A stretch of 64,000 bases of DNA from Streptomyces sp. 35G-GA-8 (GCF_023534745.1 NZ_JAMHJQ010000004.1:124001-188000), one strand, 5' to 3'. Positions 25,967 through 34,193 are shown, counted from the stretch's first letter. A program made the numbers and translations. The notes: generated from the letters alone by a model not told the origin.

Positions 25967-26875
25967 ATGGGTGATGTGCTTCAGGGGATCCATGCCACCT
26001 GGGAGTTCGAAAGCGACTCCGTGCTCATCCGCTTCGAACGGGGGATCCGGACGCCGAAGCTCTTTCAGGCGCTGGGCGAACGCCGTATCCCCCACGAGGC
26101 GTTGTCATCGGTGACGCTCACTCCCGGCAGACGCGGGACGGTGGTGCTGCACGCCGTGCCAAGAGCCGGCGCCGACCCTCTTACGGAAGCGGCGGCCGGG
26201 CAGCTCAGGGCGAGCGGCGATCCGTACCGGCTGGTGCTGCCGGCCGAGCGCGAGACCCTCGCGGAGTACTACGCCGACGAGTTGCGCGCCGCGCTCGCCC
26301 GGGTCAGGGGGACCGGGGCCGGGGGCATACGGGACGAGCAGGAGCCCGCCGAGCGCTATCTGGTGACCGCGCCGGAGCCACCGCTCCAGTTCAAGGCGTA
26401 CGACGCCAAGGCGTCCTTCGACGGCGACCGGGTGTCCTTCCGCTGGTTCTGGACGGGTGCCTCCTCCGCCAAATGGAAGGCGGGCGACCAGAGCCTCCCG
26501 GTCGGCGAGCTCCAGGGCGTCGAGTGGCGCTCCCCCGAACTCTTCAACGGCTATCTGCGGCTGCTCCGGCGTGAGGGCCCGGGCGCGGCGCAGGGACAGC
26601 CCGCCCTCGCCGACCACGATCCGGCGGCCGTCGTCTTCGGGCTCGGCTACGGACCGGTGCATGAGTCGCTGCCGTTCGCGGCGGCGGTTCTGGCGGCGGT
26701 CCAGGGCGCCGCGACGGGCCGCGCCGCCGTCCCGGTCCACGCCGTGGTCCCCGCCCGCCGCGATCCGGCCGAGGTGGCGGAGCGGATCAGACACCTCGGC
26801 GAGCTGCACAGCGCGGGTCTGGTGACGGACGACGAGTTCAGCGCGAAGAAGGCGGAGCTGCTGGCGGAGCTGTGA
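25967..26875 (+). CDS. DUF4429 / SHOCT domain protein
   Basis: A 302-residue cytoplasmic protein with two DUF4429 repeats (residues about 1-115 and 125-250; each has GIHATWEFESDSVLIRF-like or DAKASFDGDRVSFRW strands). A C-terminal SHOCT helix hairpin follows (IRHLGELHSAGLVTDDEFSAKKAELLAEL). SHOCT segments are short helical modules often found at protein ends and may aid oligomerisation. Function is unknown. ATG at 25967 is preferred to ATG at 25958 because TACGAT (25954-25959) is 7 nt upstream and would overlap the earlier codon. Confidence 0.85.
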   Translation: MGDVLQGIHATWEFESDSVLIRFERGIRTPKLFQALGERRIPHEALSSVTLTPGRRGTVVLHAVPRAGADPLTEAAAGQLRASGDPYRLVLPAERETLAEYYADELRAALARVRGTGAGGIRDEQEPAERYLVTAPEPPLQFKAYDAKASFDGDRVSFRWFWTGASSAKWKAGDQSLPVGELQGVEWRSPELFNGYLRLLRREGPGAAQGQPALADHDPAAVVFGLGYGPVHESLPFAAAVLAAVQGAATGRAAVPVHAVVPARRDPAEVAERIRHLGELHSAGLVTDDEFSAKKAELLAEL

Positions 26876-26892
26876 CCTACCCCGGTTCCGGA

Positions 26893-26970
26893 GGCATGAC
26901 GTCATACCGTGGTATGACCTCGGGACCGATTCCTCGGTATGACGCCGAATCGCGCGGTGCTGCCTAGGCT
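26893..26970 (+). promoter_or_regulatory. Promoter and response-regulator boxes of the two-component operon
   Basis: The perfect inverted repeat GTCATACC-GT-GGTATGAC (26901-26918) is followed by a further GGTATGAC (26936-26943), exactly 25 bp from the first direct copy; GGCATGAC is at 26893-26900. TAGGCT (26965-26970) starts 29 bp after the last box and ends 9 nt before the ATG. The last box overlaps the -35 position, typical of activator binding. The same layout recurs at 29227-29287. Confidence 0.65.
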
Positions 26971-26979
26971 GAACAAGTC

Positions 26980-28467
26980 ATGAGCACCCCACCGTCGCCG
27001 CCGCGGCCGGCCGCCCCGCCGCGGCCCTCGTCGCCTCCCCGGCCGTCGTCGCCGCCCTCGCCACCGCGCACCGCGCTGTGGCGTGACGTGGCGCGCGCGC
27101 TCTTCGGCGCGCTGCGCACGCCGGCGCAGTCCACCGAACCGCTGTTCGCGCGGGCGCCCAGGCGGTGGCAGCGGTTCGCACCGTATGTGGTGCTCTTCGG
27201 CTTCGCCGTGTCCCTGTTGCCCACCAGCATCATGGTCCTCACCCAGGACTACCGGCTGGGCGGCGGCTGGGCGGGGGCGCTGGCCATCGCGCAGACGGTG
27301 CCTCTGCTGCTCGCCGTGAGCCGGCCCCTCCAGACCTGGTGGATCATCTTCACCGCCGATGTGGTGGCCGGGGTCCTGCTCCTGAGCTCGGACGGTGTCG
27401 TGGGCCGCGCCTGGCCGTGGCCCCCCACGGTGATCGTCGGCTATCTGGTGCTGATGATCTGTCTGGGGCTGCGCGAATCGCGCCGTACCCTGCTCGCGGT
27501 CTGGCTGGCGACCGGTGCGGCCGGGTTCTTCTTCGAGCTGATCTCGCAGGAGCGCAGCGACGGCACCCATCTGCTGCTGTTCGTCCTCAGCGGCGTCGTC
27601 CTCGTCCTGACGGCGGCGCTGCGCGAACGGGGCGACGCCCAGCGCAGACTGGTGGAGCAGGAGACCATCAGCGAGGCCGAACGCGCCCGGCGCACGCTGC
27701 TGGAGGAGCGCGCCCGCATCGCGCGTGAGCTGCATGATGTGGTGGCCCACCATATGTCGGTGATCACGGTGCAGGCGGACTCGGCGCCGTACCGGATCGA
27801 CGGCCTGCCGGACTCCGCGCGCGAGGAGTTCTCCACCATCGCGGCGAGCGCGCGGGAGTCGCTGACGGAGATGCGGCGGCTGCTCACGGTGCTCCGCAGC
27901 GACGGTACGGAGAGCGAGCGCACCCCGCAGCCGGGGCTCGACCGGGTGCAGCAGCTGGTGGAGGCGACGGTACGGGCGGGGGTACCGGCCGAGGTGTCGC
28001 TCCCCGCCGCGCTGGGGCCCGTCCCGCCGGCCGTGGATCTCTCCGCGTACCGGATCGTGCAGGAGGCGCTGGCCAATGTGGTGCGGCACGCGTCCGGCGC
28101 GCCGACCCGGGTCTCGGTGGTCTCCGACGGCGACTGGCTGACCGTCCTGATCGTCAACGGACCGGGCACCGAGCGCACTTCACCGCTGGAGAGCAGCGGA
28201 ACGGGCCACGGCCTGATCGGTATGCGGGAGCGCGTACGGTTGACCGGCGGCACGCTCGACACCGGACCGCTGCCGGACGGTGGCTTCCGGGTCGCCGCGC
28301 GGCTCCCGCTGACGGACACGGACGCCCCATCGGCCTCGTCGGCCCCCTCGGCCTCGTCCGCTCCGTCCGGCTCTCGTGGCTCGACGGATTCCACCGGTTC
28401 CAACGATTCCAACGATTCCACCGACGTCACCGGCCCGGCCGGTCCGGCCCGTAAGGACGCTCCTTGA
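26980..28467 (+). CDS. NarL-type sensor histidine kinase
   Basis: A 495-residue membrane kinase. A Pro-rich cytoplasmic start (residues 1-30) precedes about six transmembrane helices (residues 65-210), with no large extracellular sensor loop. Then comes a HisKA_3 domain with His252 in IARELHDVVAHHMSVI and an HATPase_c domain with N-box EALANVVRHASG and G-box GTGHGLIGMRERV. Residues about 445-495 are an unusual Ser/Asp/Asn repeat tail. It probably senses a membrane or envelope signal and phosphorylates the regulator encoded next. TTGA overlap with that gene. The operon appears autoregulated through GGTATGAC boxes. Confidence 0.92.
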   Translation: MSTPPSPPRPAAPPRPSSPPRPSSPPSPPRTALWRDVARALFGALRTPAQSTEPLFARAPRRWQRFAPYVVLFGFAVSLLPTSIMVLTQDYRLGGGWAGALAIAQTVPLLLAVSRPLQTWWIIFTADVVAGVLLLSSDGVVGRAWPWPPTVIVGYLVLMICLGLRESRRTLLAVWLATGAAGFFFELISQERSDGTHLLLFVLSGVVLVLTAALRERGDAQRRLVEQETISEAERARRTLLEERARIARELHDVVAHHMSVITVQADSAPYRIDGLPDSAREEFSTIAASARESLTEMRRLLTVLRSDGTESERTPQPGLDRVQQLVEATVRAGVPAEVSLPAALGPVPPAVDLSAYRIVQEALANVVRHASGAPTRVSVVSDGDWLTVLIVNGPGTERTSPLESSGTGHGLIGMRERVRLTGGTLDTGPLPDGGFRVAARLPLTDTDAPSASSAPSASSAPSGSRGSTDSTGSNDSNDSTDVTGPAGPARKDAP

Positions 28468-29150
28468 CCATCCGCGTGATCATCGTCGACGACCAGGCCA
28501 TGGTGCGCGCGGGGTTCGCCGCTCTGCTGTCGGCGCAGGCAGATATCGATGTGGTGGGTGAGGCGCCCGACGGCCGCCAGGGCATCGAGGTGAGCCGCTC
28601 CGTCCACCCGGACGTGGTCCTGATGGACGTCCGGATGCCGGAGATGGACGGACTGGCCGCCGCCCGCGAGCTGTTGAACCCGCCGGTGGGGGTGGTGCGT
28701 CTGCCGAAGGTGCTGATGCTGACCACCTTCGACGTCGACGACTATGTCTACGAGGCGCTGCGCGCCGGGGCGTCGGGCTTCCTGCTCAAGGACGCGCCCC
28801 CGGCCGATCTCATCGCGGCGGTACGGATCGTCGCGTCCGGTGAGGCGCTTCTCGCGCCGTCCGTGACCCGGCGGCTGATCGCGGACTTCGCCCAGCAGCG
28901 CCCCGCCCGTGGCCGCAAGGACCACTCGCTGCGGCTGCGCGGCCTCACGCCCCGGGAGACCGAGGTGCTCGAACTGATCGCCCGGGGGCTGTCCAACCAG
29001 GAGATCGCCGATCATCTCGTGGTCGCCGAGCAGACGGTGAAGACCCATATCGGCCGTGTTCTGTCCAAGCTCTCGCTGCGCGACCGCGCGCAGGCGGTGA
29101 TCTTCGCGTACGAGTCGGGCCTGGTCACCCCGGGCGACGCGCCCGCCTGA
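28464..29150 (+). CDS. NarL/FixJ-family response regulator
   Basis: A 228-residue regulator. The receiver domain (residues 1-120) has the acidic pair IVDDQ, phospho-acceptor Asp55 in VVLMDVRMP, Thr in MLTTFD and Lys in FLLKDAP. The C-terminal LuxR-type helix-turn-helix (residues about 155-215) has LTPRETEVLELIARGLSNQEIA and VKTHIGRVLSKL. TTG at 28464 overlaps the kinase stop by 4 bp. It most likely binds the GGTATGAC boxes ahead of its own operon and ahead of the downstream hydrolase-acyltransferase operon; this is inference from the matching sites. Confidence 0.93.
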   Translation: MTIRVIIVDDQAMVRAGFAALLSAQADIDVVGEAPDGRQGIEVSRSVHPDVVLMDVRMPEMDGLAAARELLNPPVGVVRLPKVLMLTTFDVDDYVYEALRAGASGFLLKDAPPADLIAAVRIVASGEALLAPSVTRRLIADFAQQRPARGRKDHSLRLRGLTPRETEVLELIARGLSNQEIADHLVVAEQTVKTHIGRVLSKLSLRDRAQAVIFAYESGLVTPGDAPA

Positions 29151-29226
29151 GCCGTCCGGCCGCCCGCCCCCGGCCCCTCGTGGGGCACTGCCGCGCGCCG
29201 GTACGGACCGGTACCCCCACTACCCC

Positions 29227-29287
29227 GGTATGACATGGCAGTTGGCTCCCCGGTGTGACGTCCGGCCCGGCACCCTCTTCCTACCTT
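29227..29287 (+). promoter_or_regulatory. Second response-regulator-type promoter, hydrolase operon
   Basis: GGTATGAC (29227-29234) and GGTGTGAC (29252-29259) are direct repeats 25 bp apart, the same spacing as at 26911/26936. TACCTT (29282-29287) starts 30 bp after the second box. The ATG is at 29331 with a GGGAGACGGGA ribosome site, so this message has a leader. Confidence 0.6.
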
Positions 29288-29330
29288 CCTCCTCGCCATC
29301 ACTTGGACGAGCGGGAAGAGGGAGACGGGA

Positions 29331-30449
29331 ATGCGCCGCTTCAGGAGGACCCTGGTCGCCGCCGCACTGGCGACGACCATGGTCGGGGGAACAGCGGGCT
29401 GGGCCTCCGGCACCAGTCAACGGGCGGTCACGGGACCGCCGGTGGGAAGCGACGCCTGGCGCGCCGACGACTCGCTCGGCCGGGCACTGCCCGACCCGGC
29501 GAGCGCCACGCCCGGCGAAGTGGCCCACTTCTTCGCCACGCTGACACCCGGTCAGAGTCAGCTGCTGGTCCGCCGCCATCCACTGGTCGTCGGCAATCTC
29601 GACGGCGCGCCGATCGCCCTGCGGTACGAGGCCAACTCCCGTGCGGTACGGGCCGAGCACGACCCCCGGTACGCGCGCCTCGCGGAGCCCGGCCGGCAGA
29701 TCCTCGCCTTCGACCCGCGCGGCCGGGGCCAGGTCGCCGAGGTGTACGGGGATCTGGCGAGCGCACGCCATGTGTCCGTCGTCGTACCGGGTGCGGACAT
29801 CGACGCGGCGACCTTCGACCGCGAGAAGGATCCGTACGGCACGCCCGCCGGCATGGCCGGGGCGCTGCGGGCCGCGACGGACGGCCGTACCGCCGTGATC
29901 GCGTGGGCCGGTTACACCACCCCCGTCGGGATCGGTCTCGATGTGGCCACCGGTGATCTCGCCGAGGCGGGGGCCGGCCGGCTCGCCCGGTTCACCCAGG
30001 GGCTCACGGCGGCCGGGGCCGGCGAACCGGCGCTGTTCTGCCACAGCTACGGAGCCGTGGTCTGCGGACTCGCCGCCTCCGAGGTGAACGCCACCGACAT
30101 CGTGGTGCTCGGCGCCCCCGGAATGCGGGCGGGACACCGGGCGGACCTCCGTACCGACGCACGGGTCTGGGCCGCCAAGGACCCCTCCGACTGGATCTCC
30201 AAGGTCCCCCATGTCGAGATCGCGGGCCTGGGTCACGGCCAGGACCCGACCGCCCCGTCCTTCGGCGCCCGCCGGGTGCCCGCCGACCTGGCCGAGGGCC
30301 ACACCGGCTACTTCGTCCCCGGCACGGACTCGCTGCGCGCCTTCGCCGCCATCGCCCAGGGCCGGATCACCCAGCGGGACATCACGCGGGGAGTCACCGC
30401 ACCGGAGGACACCGCACCGGAGGACATCACTCGGGGAGAGGGACGATGA
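29331..30449 (+). CDS. Secreted alpha/beta hydrolase, DUF1023 type (paralogue 2)
   Basis: A 372-residue protein with a Tat/Sec-like signal (MRRFRRTLVAAALATTMVGGTAGWASG). The core parallels the protein at 24654: HPLVVGNLDGAPIALRYEAN, RQILAFDPRGRGQVAEVYGDL, VIAWAGYTTP, nucleophile elbow C-H-S-Y-G with Ser239, VVLGAPGMRAG and AGLGHGQDPTAPSFG. It is probably an extracytoplasmic esterase or lipase of unknown substrate. The tail carries a 15-bp tandem repeat (APEDT-APEDI). It overlaps the acyltransferase gene by 4 bp (ATGA), so the two act together, perhaps removing and adding acyl groups. The promoter carries GGTATGAC boxes. Confidence 0.85.
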   Translation: MRRFRRTLVAAALATTMVGGTAGWASGTSQRAVTGPPVGSDAWRADDSLGRALPDPASATPGEVAHFFATLTPGQSQLLVRRHPLVVGNLDGAPIALRYEANSRAVRAEHDPRYARLAEPGRQILAFDPRGRGQVAEVYGDLASARHVSVVVPGADIDAATFDREKDPYGTPAGMAGALRAATDGRTAVIAWAGYTTPVGIGLDVATGDLAEAGAGRLARFTQGLTAAGAGEPALFCHSYGAVVCGLAASEVNATDIVVLGAPGMRAGHRADLRTDARVWAAKDPSDWISKVPHVEIAGLGHGQDPTAPSFGARRVPADLAEGHTGYFVPGTDSLRAFAAIAQGRITQRDITRGVTAPEDTAPEDITRGEGR

Positions 30450-31657
30450 CGACGCTCGCGACCACGATCGAGAAGATCGAGGCACGGACCCCCGCCCACC
30501 GCGACCGCGCGATCGACGGGCTGCGCGCCCTCGCGCTGCTCGCCGTACCCACCGGGCACTGGCTGCTCGGCGGTTTCACCCTGGACTCCGACGGAGCGCT
30601 GCACAACGCCAGTCCGCTCGCCACCTTCGGCGGCTTCGCGCCGGTGAGCTGGGTGCTCCAGATGCTGGGCATCTTCTTCCTGGTCGGCGGATACGCCTCC
30701 GTACTCTCGTACCGCAGACGGAAGTCGACCACCGCCGCCTGGCTCCGGCAGCGCGTGGTGCGGCTCGGCAGGCCCGTCCTCGGGGTGACGGCCGTCTGGG
30801 CGGCGGCGATGCCGCTGCTGTATGTGCTCGGTGTGCCCGAAACCACGCTGCGCACCGGATCGACGCTGGTGATCCAGCCCCTGTGGTTCGTCGGGGTCTA
30901 TACGGTGGTCACCGCGCTGACCCCGTACTGTGTGCGCGCCGCACAGGGACTGGGCGGCTGGGCCGCCGCTCCCCTGCTGGCATCGGTCGCCGTCGTGGAC
31001 TTCCTGCGCTACGGACCATATGCGGACGCCATGCCGTCCTGGCTCAGCATGGTGAACATCCTGCCCGGCTGGCTCTTCGCCTATCAGCTCGGAGTCTCCT
31101 GGGGCGAGGGCCGGATCGGCCGGCGCGGGGCGCGTGTCCTGCTCATCGGCGGCACGCTGCTCTTCGCCGCGCTGCTGATCGTCTTCCACTACCCGGCGTC
31201 GATGGTCGGCGTGCCCGGCGAGACCCGTACCAACTCGCATCCGCCGTCCCTGCTGGTGCTCGCCCTCGCCGCCGCGCAGAGCGGTGCGGCGATCCTGCTG
31301 CGCGACCGGATCGGGCGGCTGCTGAGCAGGCCCGCGCTGTGGGCGCCGGTCGTCGTGATCAATCTGTGCGCGATGACGATCCTGTGCTGGCACCAGACGG
31401 CGATGCTCGCCGCGGCCGTGCCCGCGTCCTTCCTCGGGCCGGTGGCCGGTCTGACGACCTCGCCCGACTCCCTCGGCTGGATCGTGGTGCGGCTGACCTG
31501 GATGCCGCTCTTCGCGACGCTGCTCGTCCTCATCGGGTGGTACGCGCGCCGCTTCGACGCGCCGTGGGCGACCGGGACACGCGCGTCGAAGGCCCGCCGC
31601 GCGGCAGCGGGGCTGCTGGCGGCGGGCTTCGCGGTCTTCGCGCTGGGGCTGGCGTGA
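30446..31657 (+). CDS. Membrane acyltransferase, OafA/acyltransferase_3 family
   Basis: A 403-residue protein with about ten transmembrane helices. The acyltransferase_3 entry R-D-R-A-I-D-G-L-R-A-L-A (residues 19-30) precedes helix 1 (GHWLLGGF contains the His). GIFFLVGGYAS and YRRRKSTTAAWLRQRVVRLGRPV follow, the latter carrying the conserved basic loop. This family O-acylates exported sugars, peptidoglycan or lipids. It overlaps the hydrolase gene and should be under the same GGTATGAC-type promoter. No terminator of note follows; the aldo-keto reductase gene converges 50 bp on. Confidence 0.88.
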   Translation: MTTLATTIEKIEARTPAHRDRAIDGLRALALLAVPTGHWLLGGFTLDSDGALHNASPLATFGGFAPVSWVLQMLGIFFLVGGYASVLSYRRRKSTTAAWLRQRVVRLGRPVLGVTAVWAAAMPLLYVLGVPETTLRTGSTLVIQPLWFVGVYTVVTALTPYCVRAAQGLGGWAAAPLLASVAVVDFLRYGPYADAMPSWLSMVNILPGWLFAYQLGVSWGEGRIGRRGARVLLIGGTLLFAALLIVFHYPASMVGVPGETRTNSHPPSLLVLALAAAQSGAAILLRDRIGRLLSRPALWAPVVVINLCAMTILCWHQTAMLAAAVPASFLGPVAGLTTSPDSLGWIVVRLTWMPLFATLLVLIGWYARRFDAPWATGTRASKARRAAAGLLAAGFAVFALGLA

Positions 31658-31707
31658 GCGCCGGTCCCGGGCGGGGGCGCCGCTCCCGGACGCGCCGAGT
31701 GGCTCCG

Positions 31708-32724
31708 CTACTCGCGGCCGGCCGAGGTGAACGACATGTCGGTGTACCGGCCGCCGGCCACCTGGCCCGCGATCGGCTCTAGCAGCCGCAGCTCGCTCTC
31801 GGTGAGAATGAGCCGCGTCGCGGCGGTGTTCTCCTCGATCCGGGCGCGCGTGCGGGTCCCCGGGATCGGTACGACGGCCAGACCGTGCACCGCGGCCCGC
31901 TGCTGCACCCACGCGAGCGCGACCTGCCCCAGGGTGGCGTTCCTGCCCTCGGCGATCTTGCGTACCGGGTCGAGCAGCGCGGCGTTCGCGGCGGCGTTGT
32001 CACCGGTGAAGCGCGGCTGCTGGCGGCGGAAGTCGTCGGCGCCCAGCTCCCGGTCGGCGTTGACGAACGCGCCGGTCAGAAAGCCCCGCCCGAGCGGGGA
32101 GTACGGCACGACCGCGACGCCCAGCTCGACGGCGGCCGATACGGCGCTCACCTCGACATCACGGCTGAACAGCGACCACTCCGACTGGAGGGCGGCGATC
32201 GGGTGCACGGCCCCCGCGGCCCGCAGCTCGCGGCCGGTGACCTCGCTCAGCCCGAGGTGGCCGACCTTGCCCTCGCGCACCAGCTCGGCCATCGTGCCGA
32301 CCGTCTCCTCGATCGGGACGTTCACATCGCGGCGATGCATGTAGTAGAGGTCGATGTGGTCGACACCGAGACGCTTCAGGCTTCCCTCGACGCACTGACG
32401 GATATAGGGAGCGTCATTGCGGATCGTCCGCCTGGTCGGGTCGGCCGGGTCGACGCCCAGGGCGAACTTGGTGGCGAGGACGATCTCGTCACGGTGTGCC
32501 CGGACGAACGGCGCGATGAACTTCTCGTTCTCCCCCGCCCCGTAGACATCAGCCGTGTCGTACAGCGTCACGCCCAGTTCCAGCGCCCGTTCCAGGGTGG
32601 CCCGCGCCTCGTCCACGTCCGTCGGCCCGTAGGACTGGCTCATTCCCATACAGCCGAGCCCCTGGACACCGACCTCCGGGCCGCCGGCACCGAGCCGCAC
32701 CTTCTCGATCCTGCTGTCGCTCAT
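31708..32724 (-). CDS. Aldo/keto reductase
   Basis: A 338-residue (beta/alpha)8 NADPH-dependent oxidoreductase of the AKR11/13-like group. The catalytic tetrad is visible: Asp56 and Tyr61 in VTLYDTADVYGAG, Lys in IVLATKFAL, and His in LYYMHRRD. The cofactor site VVPIPGTRTRARIEENTAA is near the C-terminus. It reduces carbonyls in the cytoplasm; the physiological substrate is unknown. It lies 6 bp after the merR gene and must be co-transcribed from the MerR-type promoter at 33203-33233. It would therefore respond to the inducer of that regulator, plausibly an electrophile. Confidence 0.92.
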   Translation of the reverse strand: MSDSRIEKVRLGAGGPEVGVQGLGCMGMSQSYGPTDVDEARATLERALELGVTLYDTADVYGAGENEKFIAPFVRAHRDEIVLATKFALGVDPADPTRRTIRNDAPYIRQCVEGSLKRLGVDHIDLYYMHRRDVNVPIEETVGTMAELVREGKVGHLGLSEVTGRELRAAGAVHPIAALQSEWSLFSRDVEVSAVSAAVELGVAVVPYSPLGRGFLTGAFVNADRELGADDFRRQQPRFTGDNAAANAALLDPVRKIAEGRNATLGQVALAWVQQRAAVHGLAVVPIPGTRTRARIEENTAATRLILTESELRLLEPIAGQVAGGRYTDMSFTSAGRE

Positions 32725-32730
32725 CGGGGT

Positions 32731-33195
32731 TCAGACCCTCTCCGGCGCCTTGCGGGCGCCCGCGTAGAAGCTGATCTTGTAGTCGAGCACCGCGACGGTG
32801 TCCTGTAGCTCGGCGATCCGCTGATGGACATCCCTGCGTGTCCGCTCCAGCAGCTGCTGCCGTTCCTCGAACGTGTCCTCACCCATCCTGATCAGCTCCG
32901 CGTACCGGACCATGTCCGCCACCGGCATGCCGGTGAGCCGCAGCTTCCCCACAAAGGCGAGCCAGTCGAGGTCCTGGTTGCTGAAGCGGCGCTGGCCGGT
33001 GTGCGACCTGTCCACATGCGGCATGAGGCCGATCCGCTCGTACCAGCGCAGGGTGTGTGCCGAGAGTCCGGTGTGGGCGGCGACCTCGCTGATCGTGTAG
33101 CGCGCCGAGCCGTCGGGCCGCGGATAGGGGCGCGGCCCCGCCGAGCAGTCGTCCACTCGATCCGTCCGTAGGGGGGTGCTCTCCGTCAGCGTCAT
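32731..33195 (-). CDS. MerR-family regulator of the aldo/keto reductase
   Basis: A 154-residue MerR protein. A 30-residue Pro/Arg-rich extension precedes the winged helix (YTISEVAAHTGLSAHTLRWYERIGLM, residues about 33-58). The wing GQRRFSNQDLDWL and a C-terminal dimerisation coiled coil follow. There are no clustered Cys, so a metal sensor is unlikely; this matches MerR regulators of oxidoreductases. ATG at 33195 has TAGCGT 7 nt upstream and no Shine-Dalgarno. Its promoter has the 19-bp spacer and internal inverted repeat that MerR proteins untwist, implying autoactivation with the reductase. Confidence 0.9.
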   Translation of the reverse strand: MTLTESTPLRTDRVDDCSAGPRPYPRPDGSARYTISEVAAHTGLSAHTLRWYERIGLMPHVDRSHTGQRRFSNQDLDWLAFVGKLRLTGMPVADMVRYAELIRMGEDTFEERQQLLERTRRDVHQRIAELQDTVAVLDYKISFYAGARKAPERV

Positions 33196-33202
33196 GTCCT
33201 CA

Positions 33203-33233
33203 ACGCTAAATCCTTGGAGTGCGCTCTAAGCAA
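33203..33233 (-). promoter_or_regulatory. MerR-type promoter with 19-bp spacer and operator
   Basis: On the minus strand TTGCTT (33233-33228), a 19-bp spacer, and TAGCGT (33208-33203). The imperfect inverted repeat CTTAGAG-CGCA-CTCCAAG (33230-33213) lies in the spacer and overlaps the -35 by 3 bp. Transcription would start at or next to the A of the ATG at 33195. Confidence 0.75.
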
Positions 33234-33328
33234 GCGGAAATGCCGGCGGGTTTCACACCGCCGTCGCTACGTCCCGCCCGTACCCCCGCCCCTTCGGCGC
33301 GACGGACGCTCTCGCTAACCTCGTAGTC

Positions 33329-34150
33329 ATGCAGAGCCTGGGGATGATCGAGAACTGGCCGGTGCCGCACGCGGCGGCGGCCGTCGTCCGTGCGGACGGC
33401 ACCGTCGTCGGGTCGTACGGTCCCACGGCGCGGCGTTTTCCGCTCGCCTCCGTGACCAAGCCGCTGGCCGCGTACGCGGCGCTGGTGGCGTACGAGGAGG
33501 GGGCGGTCGAGCTGGACGAGCCGGCCGGGCCCGAGGGGTCCACCGTCCGGCATCTGCTCGCCCACACCAGCGGTCTGGCCTTCGACGAGCACCGCGTGGC
33601 CAACGCGCCGGGCACCCGCCGGCTGTACTCCAACGCGGGCTTCGAGGTGCTCGGCGACCATATCGCCAAGGCCACCGGGATCGCCTTCCCCGACTATCTC
33701 CGCGAGGCCGTGTTCGAGCCGCTCGGCATGGCCGAGACCTCGCTGCCCGAGGGCGGGTCGCCGGCCAGGGACGGGATCTCGACCGTCGACGATCTGACGC
33801 GGTTCGCCGCCGAGCTCCAGGCACCCCGGCTGCTGGACGCGCGCACCGTTCTGGAGGCGATGACGGTCGTCCATCCCGGGCTGTCCGGCGTACTGCCCGG
33901 CTACGGCTTCCAGAAGAGCAACGACTGGGGTCTCGGCGTGGAGATCCGCGACGCCAAGTCCCCGCACTGGACGGGCGCCTCGTCCTCGCCGCGCACCTTC
34001 GGGCACTTCGGGCAGTCCGGTACGTTCCTGTGGGTCGATCCGGACGCGGGGGCGGCCTGTGTGGCGCTGGCCGACCGGGACTTCGGGCCGTGGGCGGTCG
34101 CGGCCTGGCCGCCGTTCACCGACGCGGTCCTCGCGGAGCTGTCGGCCTGA
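33329..34150 (+). CDS. Serine hydrolase, beta-lactamase/DD-peptidase-like
   Basis: A 273-residue class C-like serine hydrolase. The active-site S-x-x-K is Ser41-Val-Thr-Lys44, the Y-x-N is Tyr100-Ser-Asn102, and the third motif is in FGHFGQSGTF (H-F-G). There is no signal peptide, so it is cytoplasmic and more likely an esterase-type member than a penicillin target. TAACCT (33316-33321) lies 7 nt before the ATG, predicting a leaderless transcript. It is convergent with pirin. Confidence 0.88.
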   Translation: MQSLGMIENWPVPHAAAAVVRADGTVVGSYGPTARRFPLASVTKPLAAYAALVAYEEGAVELDEPAGPEGSTVRHLLAHTSGLAFDEHRVANAPGTRRLYSNAGFEVLGDHIAKATGIAFPDYLREAVFEPLGMAETSLPEGGSPARDGISTVDDLTRFAAELQAPRLLDARTVLEAMTVVHPGLSGVLPGYGFQKSNDWGLGVEIRDAKSPHWTGASSSPRTFGHFGQSGTFLWVDPDAGAACVALADRDFGPWAVAAWPPFTDAVLAELSA

Positions 34151-34156
34151 GATCCC

Positions 34157-34179
34157 GGTCCGGACCCCCGGTCCGGACC
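34157..34179. terminator. Repeated palindrome between convergent genes
   Basis: The 10-bp palindrome GGTCCGGACC occurs twice (34157-34166 and 34170-34179) in the 43-bp gap between the convergent stops at 34150 and 34194. It probably acts as a terminator. Confidence 0.4.
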
Positions 34180-34193
34180 CTCCGCCGGGGCTC

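Noticed and set aside
26901..26918. Palindrome read as a terminator for the DUF4429 gene
   Set aside because: The arms are only 8 bp with a 2-bp centre, and half-sites recur at 26936 and 29227 in promoter positions, so an operator fits better.
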